Below, one piece after another: positions 22,200 to 30,015 of a DNA stretch of 56,894 nt. Source of the stretch: a virus. The stretch is taken from the IMG/VR virus record IMGVR_UViG_3300047299_000127, positions 1-56,894 of that record, one strand, 5' to 3'. The notes under the pieces were generated by a model, which was not told the DNA's origin, searched no databases, and saw only the letters and a program-made list of their open reading frames with translations. How positions within the stretch are numbered: the stretch's first letter is position 1; every line of letters begins with the position of its first letter. The position numbers were made by a program, and so were the translations under genes.

Positions 22200-22466
22200 A
22201 TGAACCAAGCCCAGATCGAAGCAGTGGCAAATGCCAATGCCTTCCTCAACAACGCAGGCCTGCCGCTTATCGAAGAGCGTGTCTTGCAGGTCCAAGTCAA
22301 GAACGTGTACGGCAAGGCCACCGTCTACCCGGCCAACGAAACCGCCGAGTTCTTCGCGGCGATTGCTGGCACCAAAACCCTCGCGCCCGTTGTCCTGGCC
22401 TATGCCAGACGGTTGGGCTTCGACATCAAGCAAGTCGAGGCCTACCAGATTCCGGGGGTGCAGTGA
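22200..22466 (+). CDS. First gene of early operon 2, unknown
   Basis: 88 residues with CAGGAG upstream. Alpha/beta mix: helical start (QAQIEAVANANAFLNNAG), strands (VLQVQVKNVYGKATVYP), helical end. It holds the same first position after promoter 2 that the 86-residue gene holds after promoter 1, but the two sequences are not alike. Unknown function. Confidence 0.55.
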   Translation: MNQAQIEAVANANAFLNNAGLPLIEERVLQVQVKNVYGKATVYPANETAEFFAAIAGTKTLAPVVLAYARRLGFDIKQVEAYQIPGVQ

Positions 22467-22726
22467 TGTGGGGCGCACGCAGCAACAAGGGCGCAGCCCT
22501 TACCCGCAAAGCCAACAAGGCCCTCAAGGGCCTGGTTGAGTCTGTCAAGGTCAAGAGCGGCGGGTACACCAACATGGAGTGCGGTGAAGTCAGCGGTCCC
22601 GAGATCGAGCCTCTGATGTTCGCTCGCCAGATCCTGATCGATGCAGGCATCGAGTGCAGCGAGATCCAGACGTTCAAGAACATCGGGCCTCGCTTCTACA
22701 TCCAAAACGCCAAGGTGGCCGCATGA
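22466..22726 (+). CDS. Early protein, unknown
   Basis: 86 residues from the ATG overlapping the previous stop (TGATG; a GTG one codon earlier is possible). Basic N-terminus (WGARSNKGAALTRKANKALK), then an alpha/beta part (EPLMFARQILIDAGIECSEI). Coupled to the next gene by ATGA. Confidence 0.5.
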   Translation: MWGARSNKGAALTRKANKALKGLVESVKVKSGGYTNMECGEVSGPEIEPLMFARQILIDAGIECSEIQTFKNIGPRFYIQNAKVAA

Positions 22727-22956
22727 CGCTCATTCAACGCCAAGACCGCATCGTGCGCGCATTGGAAAGGATCTATCGGCGCGCCCGGCAAAACCCCGGC
22801 CAGCGCTCCAAGGCCGTGCGCCTGCTGATGGAGTTCAACGCCAAGCGCATGGCCTTCGCGGGCTATTCCGCCATCGAGGCCCGCGCCAGCTTCAACCAGT
22901 GCGCCGACATGGCGCGCCTCAACAGCATGTGCGGGCCTTCGCTCGCCCAGCAATAA
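22723..22956 (+). CDS. Early basic helical protein, unknown
   Basis: 77 residues, Arg-rich helices (RQDRIVRALERIYRRARQNP, SKAVRLLMEFNAKRM). It ends 2 bp into the operator before the YqaJ gene. Possibly nucleic-acid binding by charge. Confidence 0.5.
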   Translation: MTLIQRQDRIVRALERIYRRARQNPGQRSKAVRLLMEFNAKRMAFAGYSAIEARASFNQCADMARLNSMCGPSLAQQ

Positions 22957-22969
22957 CCGCATCCGGATT
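22954..22969. promoter_or_regulatory. Operator TAACCG-CATC-CGGATT before the recombination genes
   Basis: This 16-bp site is two bases from the perfect form and shares the CAATAACCGCATCCGGAT context of the 17962 site. It lies 29 bp before the YqaJ start. A promoter is not clear around it. Confidence 0.5.
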
Positions 22970-22997
22970 TTTCAACCCAACGTCAAGGAGTGACGCA

Positions 22998-23984
22998 ATG
23001 AACGCAGTAACGCAAACCGAAGCCCAGGCCCTTGAGGTCATCGAGCAAGGCCACGACCGAAGCAAGTACCTGGGCGGCAGCGACATCGGCGCTGTCCTGG
23101 GCATCAGCCCATGGAGAACGCCCATCGACCTGTGGAAGGACAAGACCACGCCGCGAGTCGAAGGCCCGCGCAAGCAGGTTTTCACGCGAGGCGTGCGCTG
23201 GGAGTCCGTGGTCGCAGAAATGCTGGTCGAGCGCCTGGAGGCCGAGGGCAACAAGGTCCAGATCGTCAGCAGCAACAAACGCTACAAGGACCCGGAGCAT
23301 GCGTTCATGGCCTCGGAGATCGACTTCGAGATCATCCTGAACGACGACACCGAAATCACCAACGTCGAACTCAAGACCGTTCACCCCTTCAAGATGCGCG
23401 AATGGGGCGAGTCGGGCAGTGACAACCTGCCCATTCACTACACAGCGCAGGTGATGTGGGGCTTGGGCCTGACGCGCCGCCAAAACGGCATCCTGGCCGC
23501 TCTCTTCGGTGCTGACGAACTGCGCACCTACCCGGTGGCCGCCGACCAGGAAACCATCGCGGCGATCCGCGCCCGTGGCTTTGAGTTCTGGACGCGCAAT
23601 GTCCTGGGCGGTATCGCACCCGACCCGATCAACCTGGCGGACCTGGCCAAGATCTTCCCCAAAGAGGTTGACGACCGCCCTGCCCTGCTGGCCGACGAGC
23701 AGCTGGCCGCCAAGGTCATGCGCATGCGCGCCATCAACACCGAGATCAAGGCACGCGAGGCCGAAGCCGAGGCCTTGGAGTTCGAGATCAAGTTGGCCAT
23801 GCGCGATGCCGGTGAACTGCTCATGCCCAACGGCAAGACCGCCATCAACTGGGTCAACAAGTCCGGCAAGTACCTGGACGAAGCCACCTTCAAAGAGCAG
23901 GACCCCAAGGGCTACAAGGCCCTGCAAAAAACCTGGGAGAAGCGTGTTTTCACGCTCAAGCAGTTCAGCACCGAAGGCCTGTAA
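22998..23984 (+). CDS. YqaJ-family recombination exonuclease
   Basis: 328 residues with AAGGAG upstream. The N-terminus has the YqaJ signature (YLGGSDIGAVLGISPW, then TPIDLWKDKT), and the catalytic Asp, Glu and Lys lie in ASEIDFEI and ITNVELKTVHP. It digests one strand from double-stranded DNA ends, giving single strands for the RecT protein encoded 36 bp downstream. The C-terminal helical part (ARLLADEQLAA to FKEQDPKGYKALQ) is usual for the longer phage members. Confidence 0.88.
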   Translation: MNAVTQTEAQALEVIEQGHDRSKYLGGSDIGAVLGISPWRTPIDLWKDKTTPRVEGPRKQVFTRGVRWESVVAEMLVERLEAEGNKVQIVSSNKRYKDPEHAFMASEIDFEIILNDDTEITNVELKTVHPFKMREWGESGSDNLPIHYTAQVMWGLGLTRRQNGILAALFGADELRTYPVAADQETIAAIRARGFEFWTRNVLGGIAPDPINLADLAKIFPKEVDDRPALLADEQLAAKVMRMRAINTEIKAREAEAEALEFEIKLAMRDAGELLMPNGKTAINWVNKSGKYLDEATFKEQDPKGYKALQKTWEKRVFTLKQFSTEGL

Positions 23985-24020
23985 GCCCGACAGATTAACC
24001 CACCCAAGAAAGGAAGCTCC

Positions 24021-24941
24021 ATGAGCACTCAAGCCCTCAAACAAGTCGCTACCGGCAAAACAGCCGTAGCGCAACGCCGACCCGACACCATCGCGGGCCT
24101 GCTGGGAGACCCCAAGGTCAAGCAGCAAATGGCCCTGTGCCTGCCCAAGCACGTCACCGCAGACCGCCTGGCGCGCATTGCACTCACCGAGGTGCGCAAG
24201 AACCCGAAATTGGGCGAAGCCGATCAAGGCTCATTCCTGGGGGCGCTGATGCAGTGCGCGGCCCTGGGCATCGAGCCCGGTGGCGCACTTGGCCACGCCT
24301 ACCTCCTGCCGTTCGACAACAAGCGCAAAGGCATCACCGAAGTGCAGTTCATCCTTGGCTACAAGGGCATGCTGGACCTGTCCCGCCGCTCGGGCCAGAT
24401 CATGAGCATCGAGGCTCGCGCCGTGTACACCGCCGACCAATTCCACGTGTCGCTGGGCCTCAATCCTGATCTGACGCACGAGCCCAACTGGGACGCTGAC
24501 GACCGTGGGGACCTGCGCTTTGTGTACGCCGTGGCCAAGCTCAAGGACGGGGGCACGCAGTTCGAGGTCATGAGCCGCAAGGAGATCGAGAAGATCCGCA
24601 ACGAGTCTCAGGGCTACAAGACCGCCGTGAAGTACGGCAGCTCCAACCCTTGGATCTCGCACTTCGAGGAAATGGCCAAGAAAACCGTGCTGCGCCGCCT
24701 CTTCAAGTGGCTGCCAATCAGCATCGAACTGGCCACCGCTATCCATCAAGACGAGGCCGTGGACATCGGCATGCCGCAGGACAACCCGCTCACCATCGAC
24801 CAGGAAACCGGCGAGATCACTGGCGGCACGCAAGAGCAGCAGCAGGTCCTGGCCAACGAGCCAAGCCAGGCCCTCCAGCCTGCAACCAACGAACACGCCG
24901 ACTTTGTGGCCGCCATGGAAGGCGAAGAGCAGAAGGCGTAA
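24021..24941 (+). CDS. recT: RecT single-strand annealing protein
   Basis: 306 residues with AAAGGAAG upstream. The core follows RecT closely: FLGALMQCAALGIEPG, then GHAYLLPFDNKRKGITEVQF and LGYKGMLDLSRRSGQI. It coats single-stranded DNA and anneals complementary strands, working with the YqaJ nuclease in phage recombination and genome circularisation. The C-terminal 60 residues are Gln-rich and poorly conserved. Confidence 0.9.
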   Translation: MSTQALKQVATGKTAVAQRRPDTIAGLLGDPKVKQQMALCLPKHVTADRLARIALTEVRKNPKLGEADQGSFLGALMQCAALGIEPGGALGHAYLLPFDNKRKGITEVQFILGYKGMLDLSRRSGQIMSIEARAVYTADQFHVSLGLNPDLTHEPNWDADDRGDLRFVYAVAKLKDGGTQFEVMSRKEIEKIRNESQGYKTAVKYGSSNPWISHFEEMAKKTVLRRLFKWLPISIELATAIHQDEAVDIGMPQDNPLTIDQETGEITGGTQEQQQVLANEPSQALQPATNEHADFVAAMEGEEQKA

Positions 24942-25036
24942 CGAATTGGCCGAAAGCGGATGCTGTTGGAGCGATTAGCGATCTACCAATGGACGCAGCG
25001 AGTAGGCCACCCATCACCAACCACCAGGAGCAAACC

Positions 25037-25402
25037 ATGCACCCATCCCGTCCCGAATCGGCAGCCACAGACGTGCCCGAGTTCATCACCGACCTAGAGG
25101 GCGGTCTCTTTGAGATCGTTCTGTCCAAAGCCCTGAGCGATACCGCCGCCGCCGCAGTGGATCACAACAAGAAAGGCGAGGTCATCGTGAAATTCAAGAT
25201 CGAGCAGATCCTGGGCACTCACCAGGTCCGCATCCAGCACGACCTGAAATTCAGCAAGCCCACCAGTATGGGCCGTGTGTCCGAAGAAACCAGCGGCGCG
25301 ACCGTGCTGCACGTTGGCAAGTACGGCGCGCTGTCCCTGGCCCAGCCTCCCCTGTTCAGCCAAGACCAAAGCCAAAACCAAACCCGCATCCCCGGCGCTT
25401 GA
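25037..25402 (+). CDS. Phage protein of the recombination block, unknown
   Basis: 121 residues; CCAGGAG upstream of the ATG. A beta-rich middle (KGEVIVKFKIEQILGTHQVR) and a predicted surface loop. It starts 95 bp after recT; that gap holds no gene I can see. Often such proteins neighbour RecT and SSB. Function unknown. Confidence 0.55.
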   Translation: MHPSRPESAATDVPEFITDLEGGLFEIVLSKALSDTAAAAVDHNKKGEVIVKFKIEQILGTHQVRIQHDLKFSKPTSMGRVSEETSGATVLHVGKYGALSLAQPPLFSQDQSQNQTRIPGA

Positions 25403-25434
25403 TGCCGCAGATCAACCCATAAGGAGAACCCAAC

Positions 25435-26265
25435 ATGTTCGACAAAGAGGCCATCGAAGCGATCAACGAAGGCACCGGTATCTACCAGGCAGTCAACGCC
25501 GTTGCCAAGGCGTTCAAGGACAACAAGGCCGCCGTAGCCCTGCCCGAGAAGTACAAGATCCATGACCTGGAGCCCTACCTGGATAACCGCCGCCGTGCCC
25601 GTGGAACGATGACCACCGAATCGGTGGCCGACTTCGCCAAGTACGTGCGCGAGCACAAAGAGGCCGGAGCCAGCGTGTTCGTGGAGGCCGATAGCATGCA
25701 GGCCGTGGCCGTACTGAACCTGGGCACGCCCACGACACCGGGCCACACCGACAACCGCGCCAAGCTGGTCATGCGCAAGACCGCCGCCTACACCGCGCTC
25801 AAGGCGCATGCCAGCGGCCAGGGCATGACCCAGGCCAAAGCCGCCGAGTTCATGGAGGACTGGCAAGACCTGATCGAGTGCTACGCAGACAGTGAGGCCA
25901 TGGGCACGCACAAGGCCATTGCCGCCGTGCGCGACATCACCATCGAGGCCGCCAAGAAAGTCGAAAGCCAAGAGCAGCAACTCAGCGCAACCCGTAGCGC
26001 GTTGGAAAGCGTCAAGGCCAGCAGCAAGCACACCCTGCCCACGCACATCTATTTCAAGTGCGAGCCTTTCGCAGGCCTGCAAGAGCGCACTTTTGTGCTT
26101 CGCCTGGGCATCCAGACTGGCACCGACAAACTGGGCGTGGTGCTGCGCATCGTCAAGCAGGAAGCGCACGACGAAGAAATGGCCAACGAGTTCGCCCGCA
26201 AGGTCGATGACGCCCTGTTGGGCTGGAGCGTCCCGGTACTGGTCGGCTCCTACGCAAAGGCATGA
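25435..26265 (+). CDS. DUF2303 family (YfdQ-like) protein
   Basis: 276 residues. The order LPEKYKIHDLEPYLDNRRRA, GTMTTESVADFAKYV, and a late SSKHTLPTHIYFKCEPFAGL matches DUF2303/YfdQ, a family common beside phage recombination genes with no proven activity. It may be a single-strand DNA or recombination helper. Preceded by AAGGAG and coupled to the next gene. Confidence 0.8.
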   Translation: MFDKEAIEAINEGTGIYQAVNAVAKAFKDNKAAVALPEKYKIHDLEPYLDNRRRARGTMTTESVADFAKYVREHKEAGASVFVEADSMQAVAVLNLGTPTTPGHTDNRAKLVMRKTAAYTALKAHASGQGMTQAKAAEFMEDWQDLIECYADSEAMGTHKAIAAVRDITIEAAKKVESQEQQLSATRSALESVKASSKHTLPTHIYFKCEPFAGLQERTFVLRLGIQTGTDKLGVVLRIVKQEAHDEEMANEFARKVDDALLGWSVPVLVGSYAKA

Positions 26266-26579
26266 CGGACATGAACAACGAACAGCAAATTGAGCAAACC
26301 CTCCAGGACAAAGGGCTCAATGCCCCACGCCTGAGCCCTGACGACATCAACGCAGTGATCGTGCACGAGCAGTATTACGTGTTCCCCGGTACCACCGTGA
26401 CCGTGTGCTGCCTGACACTGCGCAACGGCTTCAACGTCATTGGCCAAAGCGCCGCCGCCAGCCGCGAGAACTTCGACGCCGAGATCGGTCGGTCCATCGC
26501 TTACGGTGATGCCCGCGAGAAGATCTGGCAACTGGAGGGCTATCTGCTCAAGCAGCGCCTGGCAGGGGGTGAGGCATGA
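26262..26579 (+). CDS. Phage gp49-like protein
   Basis: 105 residues. APRLSPDDINAVIV, then QYYVFPGTTVTVCCLTLRNG and AREKIWQLEGYLLKQRL match the gp49/gp66 family (PF13876) found with early genes of many temperate phages. The fold is small and alpha/beta; function is not known. Coupled by 4-bp overlaps on both sides. Confidence 0.75.
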   Translation: MTDMNNEQQIEQTLQDKGLNAPRLSPDDINAVIVHEQYYVFPGTTVTVCCLTLRNGFNVIGQSAAASRENFDAEIGRSIAYGDAREKIWQLEGYLLKQRLAGGEA

Positions 26580-26977
26580 GCGACTTCACCCTCAACCCCG
26601 ATCTGATTGTCCAGGCCGCCGAGGTCTTGCAGCGCCAATGTCACGGTGCTGCCGATGCCGCTGGCTGGTGGCATGACCTTCAAACAGGCGAAAGCATCAC
26701 AACAAACCCGTACTGTTTCAGCAACAAGCTGTGCTTGATTCACAGTGAAGTCAGCGAATCCATGGAGGGTGACCGTAAGGGCCTGATGGATGACAAGCTG
26801 CCACACCGCCCCATGCGTGAAGTTGAACTAGCAGATGCAGTCATCCGCATCTTTGACCTGGCGGGCGCTTACCGCATGGACCTGGCTGGTGCCATTGCCG
26901 AAAAGATGGCATTCAACGCCAGCAGAGCAGACCACAAGATCGAAAACCGCGCCGCAGAAGGCGGCAAGAAATTCTGA
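26576..26977 (+). CDS. MazG-like nucleotide pyrophosphohydrolase
   Basis: 133 residues. The MazG pattern is visible: CLIHSEVSESMEGDRKG (the E-x-x-E helix) and REVELADAVIRIFDLAG (the second acidic helix, E-x-x-D), separated as in single-domain MazG proteins. These bind Mg and cleave NTPs or dNTPs to monophosphates. Phage MazG may clean modified nucleotides or affect the alarmone response; substrate is unknown. Confidence 0.75.
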   Translation: MSDFTLNPDLIVQAAEVLQRQCHGAADAAGWWHDLQTGESITTNPYCFSNKLCLIHSEVSESMEGDRKGLMDDKLPHRPMREVELADAVIRIFDLAGAYRMDLAGAIAEKMAFNASRADHKIENRAAEGGKKF

Positions 26978-26986
26978 AAGAAAACC

Positions 26987-27208
26987 ATGAGCGCAACACG
27001 CCCCTACATCGTCACCGACAAAGCCGGTGCAACCCGCTTGGTGCAAGCCAGCAACCAAGCCCAGGCCCTGCGACACGCAGCCATCAACCAGTTCACGGTA
27101 CGCGCCGCCACTGCCAATGAGGTCCTGGAACTCATGACAAGTGGCGTCCAACCCGAAGTGGCCAGCCAGGAGGTGGCCACCCAAGACAAGGAGCAACCCG
27201 AATGCTGA
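26987..27208 (+). CDS. Small protein upstream of SSB
   Basis: 73 residues; YIVTDKAGATRLVQASNQAQ, ALRHAAINQFTVRAATANEV reads as a small alpha/beta fold seen in phage/plasmid proteins with no known role. It overlaps the SSB start by 7 bp, so expression is linked. Confidence 0.6.
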   Translation: MSATRPYIVTDKAGATRLVQASNQAQALRHAAINQFTVRAATANEVLELMTSGVQPEVASQEVATQDKEQPEC

Positions 27209-27702
27209 ACAAGGCCCAGCTTATCGGCAGGCTGGGCCGTGATCCGGAGGTCCGGTACATGCCCAGTGGCGAGGCGGTCTGCAACTTCTCGATGGCCACC
27301 ACCGAGAAGTGGAAGGACAAGGCCAGCGGAGAGGTCAAGGAAGAGACCACCTGGCACCGCATCACCGCCTTCGGCAGACAAGCCGAGATCGTGGGCGAGT
27401 ACTTGAAGCAGGGCTCGCTGGTGTTCATCGAAGGCAAGATGACCCAGCGCAAGTACCAGGACAAGGACGGGGCCGAGAAAGTCTCGCACGAGATCCGCAT
27501 GCAGGACATGAAGATGCTCAGTAGCCGCGAAGGCGGGCAAGGCGGGCAAGGCGGGCAAGGCGGGCAAGGTAGCAGCGGCAATGCTGGCCAACCTGCGCAG
27601 CGCCCTGCTGCTGGCCAGGCATCCGGCCAGGCGCGCCCTGATCGCCCGCCCGTGCAGCGCAGCGGCTTTGACGACATGGATGACGACATCCCTTTTGACT
27701 AG
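27202..27702 (+). CDS. ssb: Single-stranded DNA-binding protein
   Basis: 166 residues. Residues 1-105 are the OB fold (MLNKAQLIGRLGRDPEVRYM, TWHRITAFGRQAEI). The flexible linker contains four Gly-Gly-Gln repeats coded by a 9-bp tandem repeat. The end is the acidic tip DDDIPFD that recruits partner enzymes. It protects single strands during replication and YqaJ/RecT recombination. Confidence 0.93.
   Translation: MLNKAQLIGRLGRDPEVRYMPSGEAVCNFSMATTEKWKDKASGEVKEETTWHRITAFGRQAEIVGEYLKQGSLVFIEGKMTQRKYQDKDGAEKVSHEIRMQDMKMLSSREGGQGGQGGQGGQGSSGNAGQPAQRPAAGQASGQARPDRPPVQRSGFDDMDDDIPFD
27532..27567 (+). repeat. Four tandem 9-bp repeats in ssb
   Basis: GGCGGGCAA occurs four times in a row, coding Gly-Gly-Gln units in the SSB linker. 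Such a repeat can change length by slippage without breaking frame. Confidence 0.9.
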
Positions 27703-27761
27703 GTGGCGCGTGCCCACCCTAAAAACACGCAACCATCCAGCCCACCCACCGAGACCCATCC

Positions 27762-28040
27762 ATGAGCGAACAAGACCAGCAACTCACCTTCACCGGCAGC
27801 CCAACAACGATTGGCACCGACATCTTCATCCAGTGCGTGATGCCCATCATCAAGCAGGTGCAGCAGCAACCCACGGCCAACGCCAAAAGCGTTGCGCAGT
27901 TCTACTCCGGGTTCATGGCCGCCCTCAGCGGCTGCATTGCCGCCGACTTCGACAAGGGCATCGCGGTGGAAATGCTGCGCGGCACCGCCGACCGGCTGGA
28001 GCGCACCGACCTACCAGGAGAGGAAGCTGTGCCTCACTGA
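27762..28040 (+). CDS. Right-arm protein, unknown
   Basis: 92 residues; helical with GTDIFIQCVMPIIKQVQQQP and SVAQFYSGFMAALSGCIAAD. No known motif. Last protein before the operator and the excisionase; 59 bp of non-coding DNA precede it. Confidence 0.55.
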   Translation: MSEQDQQLTFTGSPTTIGTDIFIQCVMPIIKQVQQQPTANAKSVAQFYSGFMAALSGCIAADFDKGIAVEMLRGTADRLERTDLPGEEAVPH

Positions 28041-28061
28041 GGCATCGGCTTGTCATCAAAT

Positions 28062-28077
28062 ACCCGCATCCGGATAA
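28062..28077. promoter_or_regulatory. Operator TACCCG-CATC-CGGATA before the excisionase
   Basis: This 16-bp site, one base from perfect, ends 3 bp before the excisionase start codon and would cover its ribosome site region. This would tie excision to loss of repression. Confidence 0.6.
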
Positions 28078-28080
28078 ACA

Positions 28081-28305
28081 ATGACCAGACTCATCAACCG
28101 CAAAACTCTTCTCGGAATGATCCCGCTGTCTGAGCGGGCGATCTACGACATGGAGCAGCGCGGCGACTTCCCGCGCCGCATTGCCCTCACCAGTCGCAAC
28201 GTGGCGTGGCAGTTGGACGAGGTGGAGGCCTGGATTCAGCAGCGCAAGCTGTCTGGCGTCCAGGCCATGCGCCCAGGCATCACGCCGCAGGCTGTGGCCG
28301 CTTGA
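28081..28305 (+). CDS. AlpA-family excisionase/regulator
   Basis: 74 residues. RLINRKTLLGMIPLSERAIY followed by RGDFPRRIALTSRNVAWQLD and EVEAWIQQR is the AlpA (MerR-like winged helix) pattern. AlpA proteins act as excisionases or regulators of integrases. It is the last right-arm gene and overlaps the integrase end by 26 bp tail to tail. An operator lies just before the start, and no ribosome site is evident. Confidence 0.8.
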   Translation: MTRLINRKTLLGMIPLSERAIYDMEQRGDFPRRIALTSRNVAWQLDEVEAWIQQRKLSGVQAMRPGITPQAVAA

Positions 28306-29488
28306 GCGTCCACCCGTCGATCATGTCTGCCCAGTCCTGCAACATGGCCGTGCGCTGCTCGCGGTACTCGGCCTTGTTGTACACCGCCCTCACCCCCTTT
28401 TGTTCGTGGGCCAGGGCCTTCTCGATCCAATCCGTGTTGTACCCAGCCTCGTGCAGCAACGTGCTGGCCGTGCGCCGCAAGTCATGCGGCCCGAACTTGG
28501 CCAAGGCCTTCCCGTCCTTCTGTGCATTGGTGTAGACCACCTCCAGCACCCGGTTGAGCGTGGCCGAACTCATCGGCTTGTCGATGTCGTAGCGCGATGG
28601 CAGCACATAGTCTGAGCCCCCCGCAAAGGTCTTGAGCGCGATGAAGAAATCCAACGCCTGCCTGGACAAATAGACGTTGTGCGGATTGCGCCGCTTCATC
28701 CGCTCCTTGGGGATCGTCCAAACCCCCTCAGTGAAGTTGATCTCAGACCACTTGGCATCGGACAGTTCTGACTTGCGCACCAGGGTCAGCAGCAGCAGCT
28801 TGGCTGCCGCCCTGAACTGAGGGCCGGTGCCCACCGTGTCCAGGTACTGGTACATGATGCCGATTTCCTCGGGCGACAGCGCCCGCTCCCTGGGCTTGAA
28901 CTTGGCGATGGCCGAAGGTCGCACCAGGTCGGCGGGGTTGTCCACCTTCTTCCCGCGCTCAGAGGCCCAGCGGTAAACCTGCATCACGATCTCGCGCACG
29001 TGCACAGCGGTGGCCGGTGCGCCGCGCTCCACGATGGTGTCTGTCAACAGCCGCAGATCCTCGTGCGTGATTTCTTCGAGCAGCTTGGCCGCGAACTTGG
29101 GCTTCAACTCGCGCTCATAGACCGAGCGGCGCATGTCGCGGGTGGAGTCGGCCATCTCGTAGCCGCGCAGCCACTTCTCAGCCCATGCGCCAAAGGACTT
29201 GGCATCCTTGACCCGCGCCTTGTCGCGGGCCTTCTCTCGCGCCGGAGATCTGCCATCGGCAATCATCCGCTTGGCCTCGTGCAGGCGCTCGCGGGCCTCA
29301 GCCAGCGTGAGCCCGCCCGTGCCGTATCGGCCAATGGTCAAAGTCTCCTGGCGACCGTTGATCGAGTAGTTGTAGCGAAAGGACACCGCACCGGCAGGCG
29401 TCACCGCCACATACATGCCATCGCGGTCGGGCACCTTGTACAGCGACTCCTTGGGCTTGAGGTTGCGCAGCTTGGTATCGGTCAGCAT
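28280..29488 (-). CDS. int: Tyrosine integrase, P4-like (DUF4102 arm-binding)
   Basis: 402 residues with GAGGGG upstream. The N-terminal arm-DNA-binding domain (MLTDTKLRNLKPKESLYKVP, YNYSINGRQETLTIGRYG) is of DUF4102 type. A core-binding helical domain follows. The catalytic residues are Arg in TLVRKSEL, HDLRR (His335, Arg338), LAHEQ (His361) and Tyr370. It would integrate the phage by recombining attP with a host site, often a tRNA 3' end for this class. Repeats upstream are candidate arm sites. Confidence 0.9.
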   Translation of the reverse strand: MLTDTKLRNLKPKESLYKVPDRDGMYVAVTPAGAVSFRYNYSINGRQETLTIGRYGTGGLTLAEARERLHEAKRMIADGRSPAREKARDKARVKDAKSFGAWAEKWLRGYEMADSTRDMRRSVYERELKPKFAAKLLEEITHEDLRLLTDTIVERGAPATAVHVREIVMQVYRWASERGKKVDNPADLVRPSAIAKFKPRERALSPEEIGIMYQYLDTVGTGPQFRAAAKLLLLTLVRKSELSDAKWSEINFTEGVWTIPKERMKRRNPHNVYLSRQALDFFIALKTFAGGSDYVLPSRYDIDKPMSSATLNRVLEVVYTNAQKDGKALAKFGPHDLRRTASTLLHEAGYNTDWIEKALAHEQKGVRAVYNKAEYREQRTAMLQDWADMIDGWTLKRPQPAA

Positions 29489-29581
29489 GGCGCACCCCTC
29501 AAATCAATGCCCAATACCATGATTTTTATGGTCACTCCAGGAACTCCTTTCCTGTTCAAAATCAACGACTTACGCCGTTTC

Positions 29582-29618
29582 AATACCATGCGCCTGTGGA
29601 TAAGTGCCGCATGGTATT
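29582..29618. repeat. 11-bp inverted repeat in the integrase upstream region
   Basis: AATACCATGCG (29582-29592) and CGCATGGTATT (29608-29618) are exact complements with a 15-nt spacer. The ATACCATG core occurs elsewhere nearby, so this may be an integrase or excisionase binding pair. Confidence 0.6.
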
Positions 29619-29723
29619 CCGAAAATGGATATGGTATCAGGTAAGCGGTACCACGTGCCATGCCATCGGCAGGGCCTGCTTGGTGGGTCAAGTTGCTGCC
29701 AGTCAATGCCGAACAGCGGACGC

Positions 29724-29749
29724 AAAAAAGCCCGCTGTGGTGCGGGCTT
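29724..29749 (-). terminator. Rho-independent terminator of the leftward late operon
   Basis: Stem AAGCCCGC/GCGGGCTT (29728-29735, 29742-29749) with a 6-nt loop is followed on the minus strand by a six-T run (29724-29729). It would stop giant-gene transcription before the integrase. Confidence 0.8.
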
Positions 29750-29986
29750 AGGGGTGTTTTGCGCCTTTCAGTGCCTGGCGCTGCCAGACATAAAATCATT
29801 CCCATTCAATTCTCAATAGCACCGCTAAGTGCTTGAATTGCTTGGTTTTGTTGCAGTGCAACACAGGGCGATACCATGAATGATGCCATGCTCGGAAGTC
29901 CTCTACAAGACAAGGGCGTGCATCATTCGGACACGATCTGCACGAGATAACGAGATTCTATCAAGCGCGAAGATCAATTAGGTGGA

Positions 29987-30005
29987 CGGGCGCGCAGTGC
30001 GCCCG
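29987..30005 (-). other. GC hairpin after the giant gene
   Basis: CGGGCGC pairs with GCGCCCG around a 5-nt loop, 11 bp after the giant gene stop. No T-run follows, so it is more likely an mRNA 3'-end stabiliser or pause than a terminator. Confidence 0.45.
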
Positions 30006-30015
30006 CCCTCCCCCG

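Larger units (their letters stand above)
29489..30015. other. Intergenic region, probable attP
   Basis: These 527 bp hold no convincing gene. Seen here: copies of ATACCATG or its complement (29513, 29583, 29610, 29632, 29872), an 11-bp inverted repeat, a degenerate operator-like sequence (29616-29631, ATTCCGAAAATGGATA), a terminator, a 13-bp palindrome GTTGCAGTGCAAC (29850-29862), a 9-bp inverted repeat GAATGATGC/GCATCATTC (29878-29886, 29920-29928) and a hairpin after the giant gene. Position beside the integrase start makes it the best attP candidate. No tRNA-like tail was recognised, and the core is not identifiable from this sequence alone. Confidence 0.55.

Noticed and set aside
29604-29819. 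A 71-residue plus-strand frame in the integrase-giant gene gap
   Set aside because: No ribosome site, spans the terminator hairpin and has no domain-like sequence.
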